DNA from: CAJCIT01 sp963771305
Lineage (GTDB): Bacteria > Acidobacteriota > Terriglobia > Bryobacterales > Bryobacteraceae
NCBI GenBank assembly: GCA_963771305.1
Contig: CAVYTS010000014.1
Coordinates: 62,001-126,000, forward strand
Length of the DNA stretch: 64,000 bases
Reading direction: 5' to 3'
The notes under the pieces were generated by a model, which had not been told where the DNA came from, did no database searches, and worked only from the letters and a program-made list of their open reading frames with translations. A program made the position numbers and the translations under genes. Position 1 is the first letter of the stretch. Every line of letters starts with the position of its first letter. Below, in pieces: positions 19,496 to 26,787 of the stretch.

Positions 19496-19929
19496 TCAAC
19501 GACCTCTATCAGGAGACCATCCTCGACCACAGCAGAAGGCCGCGAAACTTCCAGTCGCTCGAAGACGCGAATCGGAAAGCCGAAGGCTACAACCCGCTAT
19601 GCGGGGATCGGTGTAAGGTCTTTCTCAAAGAACACAGCGGCGTGATCGACAAGGTGACGTTCCAGGGAGCCGGGTGCGCAATTTCGACCGCCTCGGCGTC
19701 TTTGATGACCGAAGTTCTGAAGGGCAAAACCGTTGGCGAAGCCGAGACTCTGCTTGCGAAGTTCCACGACCTCCTAACCACAGATCAACCATTACCGAAG
19801 GACCTCGGCAAGCTGGTGGTGTTCTCTGGTGTTCGGGAGTTTCCGTCGCGTGTGAAATGCGCGACGCTGGCCTGGCATACGTTGCGCGCGGCGCTGCGGG
19901 GCGCCGGAGAGGCGGTATTCACGGAATGA
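19492..19929 (+). CDS. sufU: SufU, sulfur-transfer protein
   Basis: 145 residues. Three conserved cysteines are visible: NPLCGDRCKVF, GAGCAISTAS and RVKCATLAW. The spacing and the inserted region between the second and third Cys are those of SufU rather than IscU scaffolds. SufU accepts persulfide from SufS in a zinc-dependent way and hands it to SufBCD. It overlaps both neighbours by 4 bp. Confidence 0.93.
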   Translation: MINDLYQETILDHSRRPRNFQSLEDANRKAEGYNPLCGDRCKVFLKEHSGVIDKVTFQGAGCAISTASASLMTEVLKGKTVGEAETLLAKFHDLLTTDQPLPKDLGKLVVFSGVREFPSRVKCATLAWHTLRAALRGAGEAVFTE

Positions 19930-20270
19930 CATCCAGCGAGCTTCGGCAACAGGTCATCGAGGCCCTCCGTACGATTTATGACCCCGAGATGCCGGTCAAT
20001 ATCTATGAGCTTGGCCTCATCTATGAGGTCCATGTGGATGAGACACGTTTTGTATCCATCCGGATGACGCTCACCGCGCCGAACTGCCCCGTGGCCGGCA
20101 CCCTACCGCCCGAGGTGGAATCGAAGGTCAAGGGTGTCCCCAGTGTGAGTGGAGTCAAGCTCGACCTGGTGTTTGACCCGCCGTGGACAAAGAACATGAT
20201 GTCGGAAGCGGCCAAGCTCGAACTGGGCATTGAAGACGTTATCACGATCAAGAGGATCTCCCATCGATGA
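19926..20270 (+). CDS. sufT: SufT-like MIP18/DUF59 protein
   Basis: 114 residues from ATG 19926. DUF59 features: LRTIYDPEMPVNIYELGLIY, then MTLTAPNCPVAGTLP and LVFDPPWTKNMMSEAAK. The conserved DPE-P-x-N-I-Y-x-L-G-L-I and TxxxCP motifs are present. Proteins of this kind help mature Fe-S enzymes or carry clusters. It overlaps sufU and rrf2 by 4 bp each, inside the operon. Confidence 0.92.
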   Translation: MTSSELRQQVIEALRTIYDPEMPVNIYELGLIYEVHVDETRFVSIRMTLTAPNCPVAGTLPPEVESKVKGVPSVSGVKLDLVFDPPWTKNMMSEAAKLELGIEDVITIKRISHR

Positions 20271-20740
20271 AACTCACGTCCCACGAAGAATACGGATTGC
20301 GCTGCCTGATCCGCCTCGGGCAGGAAGGGCTAGGCGGCAGACTGACCATCCCTGAGATCAGCAATGCCGAAGGCGTCTCGGAGGCCTACGTCGGCAAGCT
20401 CATGCGGATACTGCGCCTAGGCGGATTGGTCACGGCGGCGCGGGGTACCGGCGGCTATTCTCTGGCGCGCCCTGCCAGCCAGATCGCCCTCGGCGACGTG
20501 ATGGCTGTACTCGGCGGTCGTTTGTTCGAGAGTGATTTCTGTGAGAAACATTCCGGCCAAATGAAGGGCTGCGTCCACTCAGTTGATTGTTCCCTTAGGG
20601 TGCTCTGGCGCACCGTGCAAGCGGCAGTTGACGACGTCCTTGAAAGGACCACCCTTCACGACTTGCTTCGTAATGAGCAGCAGATGATTACCTGGGTCAA
20701 AGGCTTTGGAGAATTCGCTTCGCACATTTCAAGGCAGTGA
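20267..20740 (+). CDS. Rrf2-family Fe-S-sensing regulator
   Basis: 157 residues. The N-terminal winged helix reads LTSHEEYGLRCLIRLGQE and ISNAEGVSEAYVGKLMRILRLGGL, with the wing ARGTGGYSLARPASQI. A cluster of three cysteines follows (DFCEKH...MKGCVHSVDCSLRVLW), spaced as in cluster-binding members such as IscR. It is probably a repressor that senses Fe-S status and controls the operon from the promoter at 14.76 kb. It sits after sufT rather than at the head of the operon. Confidence 0.9.
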   Translation: MKLTSHEEYGLRCLIRLGQEGLGGRLTIPEISNAEGVSEAYVGKLMRILRLGGLVTAARGTGGYSLARPASQIALGDVMAVLGGRLFESDFCEKHSGQMKGCVHSVDCSLRVLWRTVQAAVDDVLERTTLHDLLRNEQQMITWVKGFGEFASHISRQ

Positions 20741-20769
20741 AGCATGTGACCGATCGCAAAGGACCGCCA

Positions 20770-20940
20770 ATGAGTTTCGATCCCAACCAAATCGCTCAAA
20801 CATTGACCGCCTCAGTCAGGCTCGCGTTGCCGCCGATCGCAATTCTGCTTGACAGACAAGGTACCGGCAGGTATCAGGAACTGGACGGGGCGCGTTCCCG
20901 CGGGCTGCCGGTTCTGGCAGGAAGCGTGAAGTTTTTGCAG
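20770..20940 (+). pseudogene. Possible decayed DUF169-like fragment
   Basis: A short frame reads MSFDPNQIAQTLTASVRLAL, then PPIAILLD, and later LPVLAGSVKFLQRV. The 'R-x-x-x-P-P-x-A-I-x-L' and 'P-x-x-A-G-x-x-x-F-x-x-R' pattern loosely recalls the start of DUF169 proteins, but the intervening and following parts are missing. It may equally be a small unknown gene. The real next gene starts at 20958. Confidence 0.3.
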
Positions 20941-20957
20941 AGAGTCAGGAGAAGAAC

Positions 20958-21641
20958 ATGTCATTGGAGGTTCGTGCGAGCACTACACTCGAAGAAATTC
21001 TCAGCGCTTATCCCAGCGCGAAACTGGGGCTCTTCCGCCGCTACCACATTGGCGGGTGCACCGCCTGCGGCTACCAGCCCACGGACACGCTGGAACAGGT
21101 CATGGGCGAGCACAATATTTCAGACCCGCTGGAGGCTGTGATTGCCTGCATCCTCGAAAGCCAGCAGGTGGAGGCGGGGCTTCAGATCCTCCCAGCGGCT
21201 GTGGCTGCCGCGCTACAACCGAAGCATGAAACGCGGCTTGTCGACGTGTCTTCGCCGGAGGTGGAGGCAGCGCTCGAACGCGGAGAAAGCTGGCCGCTTA
21301 TCGATGTGCGCTCTCCCGAAGAATGGGTGAATGGCCATATTCCGGGGGCACAATTTCTCACACTGGAGCTGAAGTTTGAGGCTTTGGACACTTGGCCGAA
21401 GGATACCCGGATCGTTTTCTACTCCAATGCGGGACGGCGCAGTTTAGAAGTTGCCTCCTACTTCATGGCATACGGCTTCACCAACGTGCGCAACATGGCC
21501 GGCCGCCTCGAAGCCTGGTCAGGGGAGTTGCAGGCCTCGAACGTACCACCACTCACAGTGGAAGTGTTAGCGATAAACGATCGGTCGCCAGGACCATACG
21601 GTGTCGGCATAGACGGAGAGGATGTCACAGTCGAGCTGTAG
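20958..21641 (+). CDS. Rhodanese-like protein with N-terminal CxxC domain, active-site Cys replaced
   Basis: 227 residues. Residues 1-60 resemble a DUF1858-type domain with a Cys pair (YHIGGCTACGY). Residues about 95-195 are a rhodanese fold: WPLIDVRSPEEWVNGHIPGA and, at the active-site loop, IVFYSNAGRRS. Rhodanese loops usually read Y-C-x-x-G-x-R-S; here the cysteine is serine, so sulfur transfer by the normal persulfide route is unlikely. Position just after the suf genes suggests a sulfur- or cluster-related role, possibly binding only. Confidence 0.85.
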   Translation: MSLEVRASTTLEEILSAYPSAKLGLFRRYHIGGCTACGYQPTDTLEQVMGEHNISDPLEAVIACILESQQVEAGLQILPAAVAAALQPKHETRLVDVSSPEVEAALERGESWPLIDVRSPEEWVNGHIPGAQFLTLELKFEALDTWPKDTRIVFYSNAGRRSLEVASYFMAYGFTNVRNMAGRLEAWSGELQASNVPPLTVEVLAINDRSPGPYGVGIDGEDVTVEL

Positions 21642-21710
21642 AAAAGTGCGGTTCAGGATGCGGCAAGTAAGCATATCCGCATATGAGTGTTTCAAGGAAG
21701 GAGATGGTGT

Positions 21711-22037
21711 ATGGGTTGTAGTGGTGGAGGTCCTCCAGTTGCGGCGCGCATTGAGCCTGCAGGCCGGAAGGTGTTCTGTGTAAAGTTTCAAAAGGAGATG
21801 CCAGGCCTCAGCGAAGTTCCGTTCGAGGGACATCCGCTGGGCCAGAAGGTCTATGAAAATGTCTCCAAAGAAGGGTGGAGCATGTGGCTTGAGCACATGA
21901 AGATGCTTATGAACGAGTATCGCCTCAACCTGGGCACGCAAGAGGCGCAGGAATTCCTCGTCAAGCAGATGGAGGAATACTTCTTCGGCGCCGGCTCGGC
22001 GCTGCCGCCCGGCTTCGTCCCGCAGAAGGAGAAGTGA
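21711..22037 (+). CDS. YggX-type Fe(II)-trafficking/oxidative damage protection protein
   Basis: 108 residues. The core VFCVKFQKEMPGLSEVPF, GQKVYENVSKEGWSMWLEHM and LGTQEAQEFLVKQMEEYFFG is the YggX family with its conserved Cys. An extra N-terminal 20 residues (MGCSGGGPPVAARIEPAGRK) are unusual. ATG 21711 is preceded by AAGGAAGGAG, which supports that start over 21687. YggX protects labile Fe-S clusters and handles iron, matching the suf operon just upstream. Confidence 0.9.
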   Translation: MGCSGGGPPVAARIEPAGRKVFCVKFQKEMPGLSEVPFEGHPLGQKVYENVSKEGWSMWLEHMKMLMNEYRLNLGTQEAQEFLVKQMEEYFFGAGSALPPGFVPQKEK

Positions 22038-23276
22038 TCAGCGCCTGATTACGGGAAGCTTCGCGGCGATCTGGAATCGCAGCGTAGCGTGAGCGCTTCG
22101 TAGCGACCTTTCGACATCCTCAGGCGTCTTCCCTCGCGCAAAGATGAAGCCCAGGTAGCTCGCTCCTTCCGGGAGTGGCTCGAGCGTCTGGCCGGCTTTG
22201 GCTGTAATCTCGATCTCTCCGACCCCCCCGATCTCCAGCGCGCTGTCCAAACCCTCCACGCCTTCATACACACCCTCGCGCCCGATCGGAATCATCATGA
22301 CACCGGAGGCGCATTCCTCACGCTCGAGTTGTGATAGATCCTCGCCAACGGCGTGGCGCAACAACAGCTCTTCGAGCGGCATTCCGCAGTCGAACCGCAG
22401 TGTTTTAGCGCACAGCCCGCCGATAGGGCGGGCGGCTACTTCGAGGACCGACGCTTCACTGCCGTCGACGCGCAGTTCCGCGTGAATCGGTCCATGCGTC
22501 AGACCCATCGCGCATATCGCTTTCTCTATCGCCGGGACAAGCGCCGGTTGCGGGGCCCGCGGTGGCGTGAGGTAGATGGTTTCCTCGAAAAAGGGCCCGT
22601 TCAGCGGATCGGGCTTTTCGAACACAGCCAGCGTTTTCAGGCGTCCCGCCGTGAGCACGCCTTCGAGGGCGTATTCCTGCCCGCTTAGGAAGCTTTCTAC
22701 CTGGATATATTGACTGTGCTCCTCGCGCAGAACCTGGATTTCCGGTCTGGCAAGCAGCGCTTTGATCCGGTGGAACGCGGCAACGAACCCGGCCGGGTCA
22801 TCGGCCCTGATTACGCCGCGACTGGCCGAAAGTCCAAGCGGCTTCAATACGCAAGGATAGGGCGTGTTGCCGGCAGCCTCGCCGGGATCCTCTTTGGTTT
22901 CCATGCGGAAAAATCGGGGCACGGGCATTCCGGCGGTGAGGAATCGCTGGCGCATCAGGAACTTGTTTCGCGCGGCCTCTACGGCGGCTGGAGAGTTGTA
23001 CGTCAGACCCAGCTTTTCGGCCATTATCGCGGCAAGAAACGCTTGCCGGTCCGCTACCGCCATAATGCCGTCAAATGGACCAGCTTGCGCGATCGTCTCC
23101 ACCGCCGAGTATGGATCATCGAAGCGTACGGGAATCGCGCGGTCACCCCAGGGATCTTCGAGAACATGGCAGCGGTCGGTCGCCAGCGCGACGTCCATCC
23201 CGAGCCGGCGCGCGGCGTCTGCGAACAGGCGGGTCTGATAGCCCGTGGTGGCGGCGACGATCAGGATCCGTGGCAT
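22038..23276 (-). CDS. ATP-grasp enzyme paired with a radical SAM protein
   Basis: 412 residues from ATG 23276, which shares TGATG with the upstream stop; a further upstream start is not needed. An N-terminal Rossmann-like segment (PRILIVAATTGYQTRLFADA) precedes the ATP-grasp fold: PYPCVLKPLGLSASRGVIRA (ATP lysine), YIQVESFLSGQEYALEG and the metal-binding HAELRVDGSEASVLEVAARP. Such enzymes activate a carboxylate with ATP and join it to an amine or thiol. Tight coupling to the CCAEP-tail radical SAM gene suggests both act on one substrate, unknown to me. Confidence 0.85.
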   Translation of the reverse strand: MPRILIVAATTGYQTRLFADAARRLGMDVALATDRCHVLEDPWGDRAIPVRFDDPYSAVETIAQAGPFDGIMAVADRQAFLAAIMAEKLGLTYNSPAAVEAARNKFLMRQRFLTAGMPVPRFFRMETKEDPGEAAGNTPYPCVLKPLGLSASRGVIRADDPAGFVAAFHRIKALLARPEIQVLREEHSQYIQVESFLSGQEYALEGVLTAGRLKTLAVFEKPDPLNGPFFEETIYLTPPRAPQPALVPAIEKAICAMGLTHGPIHAELRVDGSEASVLEVAARPIGGLCAKTLRFDCGMPLEELLLRHAVGEDLSQLEREECASGVMMIPIGREGVYEGVEGLDSALEIGGVGEIEITAKAGQTLEPLPEGASYLGFIFARGKTPEDVERSLRSAHATLRFQIAAKLPVIRR

Positions 23277-24646
23277 CAGATCTGAGCAAGCTGCTCGGAA
23301 GTCGGCTCGGCGCAACAGTACCAGGGTTCGCTCAGATAAGGGACCATGCCGCTCGAGCCGAGATGGAACCCCGCCGGGAGCGGGCGGTCATGCGCGAGTT
23401 CCCAGATTCGAGCGAATATCGCGCGCCGCGACGACTTTCGCTGCTCTTCTGCCTGAATGAGACGCTGGATTTGCGAGCAGAGCCGATCGACCTCCGAATC
23501 GTCATGATGCCATCGATAAGAGAGTGCCGACGAGTCGAACTCTCCGAGTTTCGCTCGCATTTCGGGCAGCTCGAGCAATCGCGACCCCGCGGGAATCAGC
23601 AGACGGATCGCGAGCTGGATGGGCGCTACATGCTCGACCAGATCGAGATCGACGAGAGTCTCCAGAAGCTCCCGGAAGTCGCGCAAGGTCGTCCAGGGCG
23701 TGAACGTGACGAAGGTTGGGGTGAGCGTCAGGCCGGCTTCCCGCGTGAGTCGCACCGCTTCGACGAAATCCGCACGAGTGTGTCCCTTATCCAGCAACTC
23801 GAGAACCCGATTGTTGATCGATTCCACGGCCGAGATGATGAAGAGGCAGCCGGTGGTCTTCAGCCGGGGGAGCAGATCGCGGTGTTTGAGCAGATGCTCG
23901 ATCTTGATGGTCGCGTCGTACGTCAGCCAGGGAAACTCCGCGTGCAGGGCGTGCACGATGGCCATGGTGTGGCCGGGGCCGTTGAAAAAATCCGGGTCAC
24001 CGAACGTGATGTGCTCCGCTCCCATGGCGACCTGCTGGCGGATGTCGGCGATCACGACGTCGCGTTGTACGATCCGAAAAGCACCATTATAGACGGGGAC
24101 CACCGGGCAATGCCGGCACAGATGCTTGCAGCCGCGGCTGGCCTCGGTGGAACCCACCAGCTTATTTGCGCCGTCCCCATTTGAGCCAACGTTGAGCGTG
24201 GCGTAGGACGACAGAACGGGAAGACGGGAGCGGTCGGGCGGCAGAAAACGCAGCCGCTCAAGCGAAATGAGCGGCTGGCCGCCGCTGGCGCCATCGGCCA
24301 AATCCGCGAGAGCCTGTTCGAACTCGCCGCCGAGGACGGTCTTCACGCCCAGCGCACGCAGGAAAGGCTCGTTCATCGGCGCGTACAGCCCATAGCAGCA
24401 GATATGCGCCTCCGGCTTGGCTTTAAGGATCCTCTGAATCAGCGGGATGGCCAGGCGGGTGGCCGTATGCATCGGCAGATAGATTGCCACGAGGCCGGCT
24501 TGCGTCACTGTATCCAGAGGCATCGGCTGCCGCGATGTATCGACGCATGCCACGTCATGACCTCGGCTTCCCAGCCATGCCGCCGGAGAGGCCAATCCAA
24601 AAGGCTGCCGACCCAGTTCGTAGGTGGAAATCAGCGCTACCTTCAT
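23276..24646 (-). CDS. B12-binding radical SAM protein with CCAEP tail
   Basis: 456 residues from ATG 24646 (MKVALISTYELGRQPFGLAS). The first about 140 residues look like a cobalamin-binding domain. The radical SAM core has C-x3-C-x2-C in EASRGCKHLCRHCP, then ITFGDPDFFNGPGH. The protein ends LSEPWYCCAEPTSEQLAQI: the CCAEP tail of a family in which some members carry selenocysteine (CUAEP) at this place. Here both codons are cysteine (TGT TGC). Substrate unknown; the partners are an ATP-grasp enzyme downstream and a selenoprotein gene upstream. Confidence 0.88.
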   Translation of the reverse strand: MKVALISTYELGRQPFGLASPAAWLGSRGHDVACVDTSRQPMPLDTVTQAGLVAIYLPMHTATRLAIPLIQRILKAKPEAHICCYGLYAPMNEPFLRALGVKTVLGGEFEQALADLADGASGGQPLISLERLRFLPPDRSRLPVLSSYATLNVGSNGDGANKLVGSTEASRGCKHLCRHCPVVPVYNGAFRIVQRDVVIADIRQQVAMGAEHITFGDPDFFNGPGHTMAIVHALHAEFPWLTYDATIKIEHLLKHRDLLPRLKTTGCLFIISAVESINNRVLELLDKGHTRADFVEAVRLTREAGLTLTPTFVTFTPWTTLRDFRELLETLVDLDLVEHVAPIQLAIRLLIPAGSRLLELPEMRAKLGEFDSSALSYRWHHDDSEVDRLCSQIQRLIQAEEQRKSSRRAIFARIWELAHDRPLPAGFHLGSSGMVPYLSEPWYCCAEPTSEQLAQI

Positions 24647-24911
24647 ATCTCTGTTTCCATTATCTTCGACCCAAGAATACCGAGACCGGCGCGGTGGCGG
24701 CGCAGACATGTGGAAACCGGCCACGAAGACAATCTGCGAATACATCGGATCGAGGCGGGATGACGTGAGTTGGAATAAAGCACGCCCTCCTGACTGCGTT
24801 CACAATGGCCTGGGAGATCCTCTATGCGCTGATTCTTGGGTCCTCCCTTTTTGTGAAGGACAGGGAAGTGGTTTTGCGAACACAGACTCATCAGAGTTCC
24901 CTCTGCAGGTC

Positions 24912-25496
24912 TTACCTAGCTCTAGCCACGATTGATTCAAGATTGGGCGCCGCTTCTTCAATGGGGCCATTCAGGAGAACCGGCTCCGGCAGTATGCCGT
25001 CCCAGCGTGCTCCCGGCGCGTAAGTCGCCGTCAGGTCCCAGAAGAATCCTTTGCGCTCGCAACAGTCCGGATGAAGCTGGCCGGACGTTTCCGCTTTCTT
25101 GATGACCGCCGCGAGAACATGGCCGGGGTCCCAGAATTGGCGCACCCGGCGATCATTGAGACGATGCAACACACTCGTGCCCGGCGCACTCCAATCGGTG
25201 GGAAGAATCGGCTCCCACACCGCGAACACCACCACCGAGCTTTCGGGGTGATTCTTCAAAATAGTCTCGACTGCAGAGGCCCCCCGCAGACAAGTCGGTC
25301 AAGTTGGGGAGAGCAGCAAAATGATGCGCAGATGGGCCGACGTCCGGTTGAATTCCGATTGCAGCGCCGAAAGCGCCGAGCTGTTCATTTCCACTAACGA
25401 CGGTTGACCCGCGGGCGCGCGCCCCGTCCTCATGAGGTAAATGCCGCCGAGAACAACCACCGCCGCCGCAAGAACGATTGACCAGGTGCGTTTCAT
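24912..25496 (-). CDS. Probable thioredoxin-like selenoprotein (Sec at residue 66)
   Basis: One frame of 194 residues interrupted only by TGA at 25301-25299. Upstream it reads MKRTWSIVLAAAVVVLGG (signal/anchor helix) and RIILLLSPT. Reading UGA as Sec continues UPTCLRGASAVETILKNH and VVVFAVWEPILPTDW, then RRVRQFWDPGHVLAAVIKK, to a stop at 24912. The result is a U-P-T-C motif right after the first core beta strand, where thioredoxin folds carry CxxC. A hairpin lies 4-33 nt after the UGA. A pseudogene with a chance nonsense codon is the alternative, but the codon sits exactly at a redox site. It is probably exported or membrane-anchored, 9 bp after the MerT-like gene. Confidence 0.78.
25266..25294 (-). 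promoter_or_regulatory. Candidate bacterial SECIS hairpin
   Basis: On the transcript, starting 5 nt after the UGA, CTTGTCTGC pairs with GCAGTCGAG (eight pairs including one G-U, with one T-T mismatch) around an 11-nt G-rich loop. Distance and size suit a bacterial SECIS element read by SelB. No fold was computed. Confidence 0.5.
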
Positions 25497-25505
25497 CGCG
25501 AGTTC

Positions 25506-25832
25506 CTACGGGAGAGCCGCCATCAACTCCGCGATTTGTTGTGGAAAGATCATCACGGCGAACACGACAGCCGCCGACAGCACGAACAACACCAAACTTA
25601 GACGGCTACGCCGTTGGCAGCTCTTTCGGCTCCGATACATTTGAAAGAAACTCACGCCAAGCAGAATCACCGCGAGACCAATCAGCCACGGCCGCAACGT
25701 CTCCAGCGCGACACTCAATCCCAGGGCGCCTACCGCTCCCGCAATGCCCAGAGGCAAACAGCACGCCAGCGTTGCCAGCGCGCTCATGGCGGCGGCCACC
25801 GGGGTCAGTTTTTCGGTGACGCGCATTTTCAA
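25506..25832 (-). CDS. MerT-like metal-transport membrane protein
   Basis: 108 residues with three probable transmembrane helices. Helix 1 carries a Cys pair, ATLACCLPLGIAGAVGALGL, as in the mercuric transporters MerT/MerF; the following LRPWLIGLAVILLGVSFFQM and RSRKSC fit the MerT loop. Such proteins move Hg(II) across the inner membrane through cysteine pairs. It overlaps the upstream membrane-protein gene by 4 bp and precedes the selenoprotein by 9 bp. Confidence 0.7.
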   Translation of the reverse strand: MKMRVTEKLTPVAAAMSALATLACCLPLGIAGAVGALGLSVALETLRPWLIGLAVILLGVSFFQMYRSRKSCQRRSRLSLVLFVLSAAVVFAVMIFPQQIAELMAALP

Positions 25833-26266
25833 ATCACCCTGGTTTCTTTAACCTGATAGCCACGGCCCTTTGCATATCGCGATTCCAATAGGAACGCGAT
25901 GGCGGTCCCGATGAGAACTGATGGCCAGACCAAAAGGGTGTTGACGTGGACCATGCGCACGCCTGAAAGCAGGAACACGACGCCAGCGAGTAGAAAGAAC
26001 GGGCCCGTGATGGCGCAATGAAGAGATCGATTTCGAAGCCAATTGGCGAGGCAGCCGACGGCCATGGCGAAAAGGAACGCAGCTGCTGACGACGCAGCGA
26101 GAGGACGCCAATAGATTCCTATGAGGCTCATTACTCCCCACGGTATCAGCGAGACAGTCAACCAGTAGCACATCGCTGCCGGCGAGGTACAGCACGCTTC
26201 CGCTTGCTTGGTCAAATTTGGAATCTCCTTTCCGACCTCGAACACGTTCAACACCGGCCTAAACAC
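25829..26266 (-). CDS. Multi-helix membrane protein of the mer-like cluster
   Basis: 145 residues from a GTG start. It has about four hydrophobic helices and a Cys-rich N-terminus (AEACCTSPAAMCYW); a further cysteine lies in NRSLHCAITGPFFLLAG. I do not know a named family. The frame stays protein-like upstream to 26326 (DVARAARDGLKLEHADV) without a normal start codon, so the true start may have been damaged or is nonstandard. It overlaps the MerT-like gene by 4 bp. Confidence 0.6.
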   Translation of the reverse strand: MFRPVLNVFEVGKEIPNLTKQAEACCTSPAAMCYWLTVSLIPWGVMSLIGIYWRPLAASSAAAFLFAMAVGCLANWLRNRSLHCAITGPFFLLAGVVFLLSGVRMVHVNTLLVWPSVLIGTAIAFLLESRYAKGRGYQVKETRVI

Positions 26267-26326
26267 GTCTGCGTGCTCAAGCTTCAGTCCGTCTCTGGCA
26301 GCCCGCGCGACATCGTTCGGTAATTC

Positions 26327-26651
26327 TCATCTCTTCCTCCCTTTTGCTTCCCGCACTGCGGCTCGAATCCACTCCGGAGGCGGAACACCGGCACGCCGTC
26401 CACCGTCGATATAGGTGCGGCACATCGTTCCGAAGGCGCGCGCCGCACGCGCCGCTGGCTCGACATCCTGCCCGTTTACCCGAACCGTCGGAGAACCCAG
26501 AAAGCCGACCTGTTGCGCCGCAGCCGCGTCCTTCACCTCGACTTCAACCATGTCCGCAAGCGTTCCCTCTTGCTGCAGCACTACGCGAACGCAATCGACG
26601 GCTGGGAGATGGTTCGGGCAACCCGGGAAATAGAGAATTTCAAACTGTCAT
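26327..26651 (-). pseudogene. Thioredoxin-like mer-associated protein, frameshifted at codon 3
   Basis: The coding body reads FEILYFPGCPNHLPAVDC, then VGFLGSPTVRVNGQDVEP and FGTMCRTYIDGGRRAGVPP. This is a thioredoxin-like fold with a GCPN motif and a cis-Pro-like SPT, seen next to mercury genes. The natural start ATG at 26651 gives MTV and then a TGA because of one extra T in GTTTGAA. Without it the protein would begin MTVEILYFPGCPN. A downstream GTG at 26581 could yield a shortened product. Either recent inactivation or a sequencing error. Confidence 0.65.
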
Positions 26652-26659
26652 GGCTTCTT

Positions 26660-26787
26660 TCTTTGCGGCTGGGTTTCGTAATCGCCTCCAGAACCGGGCA
26701 GCAGTCTTGATGCTTCGACGGTTGCCGGAGAGCTGTGCGGCATTGCCGCAACGCCCCAGCTAACTCCGTCGTGCCGCGGCCTAACAC
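26660..26787 (-). pseudogene. C-terminal end of a MerR-like regulator
   Basis: The frame ELAGALRQCRTALRQPSKHQ, DCCPVLEAI, then KERSHDS resembles the metal-binding C-terminus of MerR-family regulators (Cys ... CCPVLEAL). Without the extra T noted in the next gene it would stop with TGA right after SHDS, overlapping that gene's start. Everything upstream is lost at the junction with the terminase remnant (26787). It suggests the cluster was once metal-controlled. Confidence 0.5.

Noticed and set aside
20737..21141. 134-residue ORF overlapping the rhodanese gene
   Set aside because: Its second half is a shifted reading of the rhodanese-like gene; only the first about 57 residues might be a remnant.
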